Of a stretch of 6,473 nucleotides of DNA, positions 5,605 through 6,473 are shown one piece after another; position 1 is the first letter of the stretch, and every line of letters begins with the position of its first letter. This stretch comes from Thermogutta sp. (GTDB taxonomy: Bacteria > Planctomycetota > Planctomycetia > Pirellulales > Thermoguttaceae): NCBI GenBank assembly GCA_012798155.1, contig JAAZNR010000351.1:1-6473 (forward strand). The letters run 5' to 3'. Position numbers and translations under genes: made by a program. Under the pieces are notes generated by a model. The model made no database searches and was not told the DNA's origin. It saw nothing but the letters and a program-made list of their open reading frames with translations.

Positions 5605-5630
5605 CCGCCGGCTTACGCCGGCGGCTCATG
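5605..5630 (+). repeat. Class I hairpin repeat, copy 4
   Basis: CCGCCGGC (5605-5612), loop TTAC, GCCGGCGG (5617-5624), tail CTCATG. Identical to copy 3 over CACCGCCGGC, loop, right arm and tail. It is the last repeat before the malQ control region. Confidence 0.8.
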
Positions 5631-5713
5631 TATTGCGCGATGACGTTTCGGCGCGATTTCGCCCGGCGGGGCCGACCCGGTCAACCACCCCTGCACCGTT
5701 CCCTCGACCGGCG

Positions 5714-5728
5714 TAGAATGAATCATTC
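5714..5728 (+). promoter_or_regulatory. Possible malQ -10 box overlapped by a palindrome
   Basis: TAGAAT (5714-5719) matches five of six bases of a -10 box, about 110 bases before malQ. No good -35 box lies 17-18 bases upstream. It overlaps a perfect odd palindrome, GAATGA-A-TCATTC (5716-5728), in a spot where a bound repressor would block RNA polymerase. Both the promoter and the operator role are inferred. Confidence 0.35.
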
Positions 5729-5828
5729 CGCGGGGGTGCGGCTTCGCGATCGAATCCGCCGGCGCGGTCCACTCCGCCGGGACGGCTCCCAGGCGTTTCC
5801 CTTTTAACGTTGGAAGGTCGTTTGCGTT

Positions 5829-6473
5829 ATGCGAAGTTGCGGCGTGCTCTTGCATCCCACATCGCTGCCATCCCCGTACGGGATCGGCGACCTGGGCCGA
5901 TCCGCCTATCGCTTCGTGGATTGGCTGGGCCGGGCCGGGCAAGACTACTGGCAGATTCTGCCCTTGGGGCCGATCGACGAGAACGGCTCGCCGTACAAGT
6001 CGGCCTCGGCCTTCGCGGGAAACGAGTTGCTGATCTCTCCCGACCTCTTGGCGGAGTGGGGATTGGTGACGCGGGGCGACGTGGAAGACCTTTGCCCGCC
6101 CGATTTCCCCCCCGGCAGCCCGGTCGATTTCCCCGCCGTGCGGCGCCGCAAGACGGCGCTCCTGGACCGCGCGTTTTCGGTCTTCGCGGCGCGGCGCGAT
6201 CCCGGCCTGCGGGAGGACTTCCTCGCCTTTTGCCGCGCCAAGGCCCGCTGGCTGTACCCTTATGCCTGCTACTGCGCCCTGAGCGAGCTGCACGACGGCC
6301 TGCCGTGGAATCGCTGGGACCGCCAGTATGGGCCGCCGGGCGACGCCGAGGCCGTCTCCTACGACGCCTGTTTGAGCCGGCTTCCGCGCGAGATTCGACC
6401 GGCCTGGGAAAGGTATTGCTTTCGGCAGTTCCTATTCTTCCGCCAGTGGGAGGAACTGCACCGATATGCGCGC
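5829..6473 (+). CDS. malQ: 4-alpha-glucanotransferase (amylomaltase), N-terminal part
   Basis: A GH77 enzyme that moves alpha-1,4-glucan segments between maltodextrins (disproportionation), acting in the cytoplasm in maltodextrin or glycogen metabolism. Only the first 215 residues are present; the family usually has about 500 or more, so the catalytic acids lie beyond the right edge. Diagnostic motifs: GVLLHPTSLPSPYGIGDLG (5-23), YWQILPLGP (40-48), SPYKSASAFAGNELLIS (54-70), which includes the conserved substrate-site tyrosine Y56, ALSELHDGLPWNRW (150-163), and FLFFRQWEEL (201-210). The usual TGYGD before SPY reads IDENG here. The ATG at 5829 has GGAAGG (5812-5817) eleven bases upstream and places GVLLHPTSLP at the normal distance from the N-terminus. 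It is divergent from the ara genes, so it is probably regulated separately. The frame is open to the window end. Confidence 0.93.
   Translation, partial: MRSCGVLLHPTSLPSPYGIGDLGRSAYRFVDWLGRAGQDYWQILPLGPIDENGSPYKSASAFAGNELLISPDLLAEWGLVTRGDVEDLCPPDFPPGSPVDFPAVRRRKTALLDRAFSVFAARRDPGLREDFLAFCRAKARWLYPYACYCALSELHDGLPWNRWDRQYGPPGDAEAVSYDACLSRLPREIRPAWERYCFRQFLFFRQWEELHRYAR

Larger units (their letters stand above)
5001..5828. other. Long divergent intergenic region, ara cluster to malQ
   Basis: I find no supportable gene in these 828 bases. From left to right it holds: direct repeats (5065-5119), a ten-base palindrome CGGATATCCG (5150-5159), a possible leftward promoter (5228-5256), an eight-pair hairpin (5289-5307), a composite repeat block (5310-5370), a class II element (5405-5448), two class I hairpins (5471-5494 and 5605-5630) with a class IV hairpin element between them (5544-5576), and the likely malQ control region from about 5700. 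Open frames crossing it read the repeats and look unlike proteins. Confidence 0.6.

Noticed and set aside
5613..6293. 226-codon minus-strand frame opposite malQ
   Set aside because: It is antisense to the clear GH77 motifs of malQ and crosses into the repeat-bearing intergenic region.

Overview
The window looks like accessory sugar-metabolism DNA from a high-GC bacterium, most likely a planctomycete. I infer this from the GC-rich codon use, the mostly weak Shine-Dalgarno signals, an SGLT-like sodium/sugar symporter, and families of GC-rich hairpin repeats between genes of a kind I associate with Planctomycetota. No marker gene is present, so the phylum is an inference.

Layout. Positions 1-485 hold no recognisable protein gene. 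A near-consensus sigma-70 promoter at 212-240 points left, with a cluster of GTGCT half-sites just upstream of it, and the roughly 200 nt downstream can fold into several hairpins (a candidate small RNA or long leader). Positions 270-456 hold four hairpin repeats. From 486 to 5000 three genes lie on the minus strand, transcribed in the order araD (L-ribulose-5-phosphate 4-epimerase), araA (L-arabinose isomerase), then an SSS-family sodium/sugar symporter. The araD-araA gap (150 bp) has a 24-bp tandem repeat. The araA-symporter gap (197 bp between stop and start) has a hairpin and a possible separate promoter. Positions 5001-5828 form an 828-bp gap between divergent genes, with short direct repeats just upstream of araD, then a second, larger cluster of the same hairpin repeats. 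At 5829 malQ (4-alpha-glucanotransferase) starts on the plus strand and runs off the right end after 215 codons.

How the genes work together. The symporter probably imports L-arabinose (or a related sugar) with sodium, AraA isomerises L-arabinose to L-ribulose, and AraD epimerises L-ribulose 5-phosphate to D-xylulose 5-phosphate for the pentose phosphate pathway. The kinase that links AraA to AraD (AraB) and any Ara regulator are not in this window. MalQ belongs to alpha-glucan/maltodextrin metabolism and is divergently transcribed, so it is probably a separate unit.

The most unusual material is non-coding: a composite set of hairpin repeats, all in one orientation on both sides of the ara cluster, with paired base changes that preserve stems and a shared CTCAY tail (RTGAG on the other strand) reminiscent of REP elements; and the promoter plus structured leader at the left edge. 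In the proteins, the symporter carries an unusual repetitive insert of about 90 residues in a loop predicted to face the periplasm.
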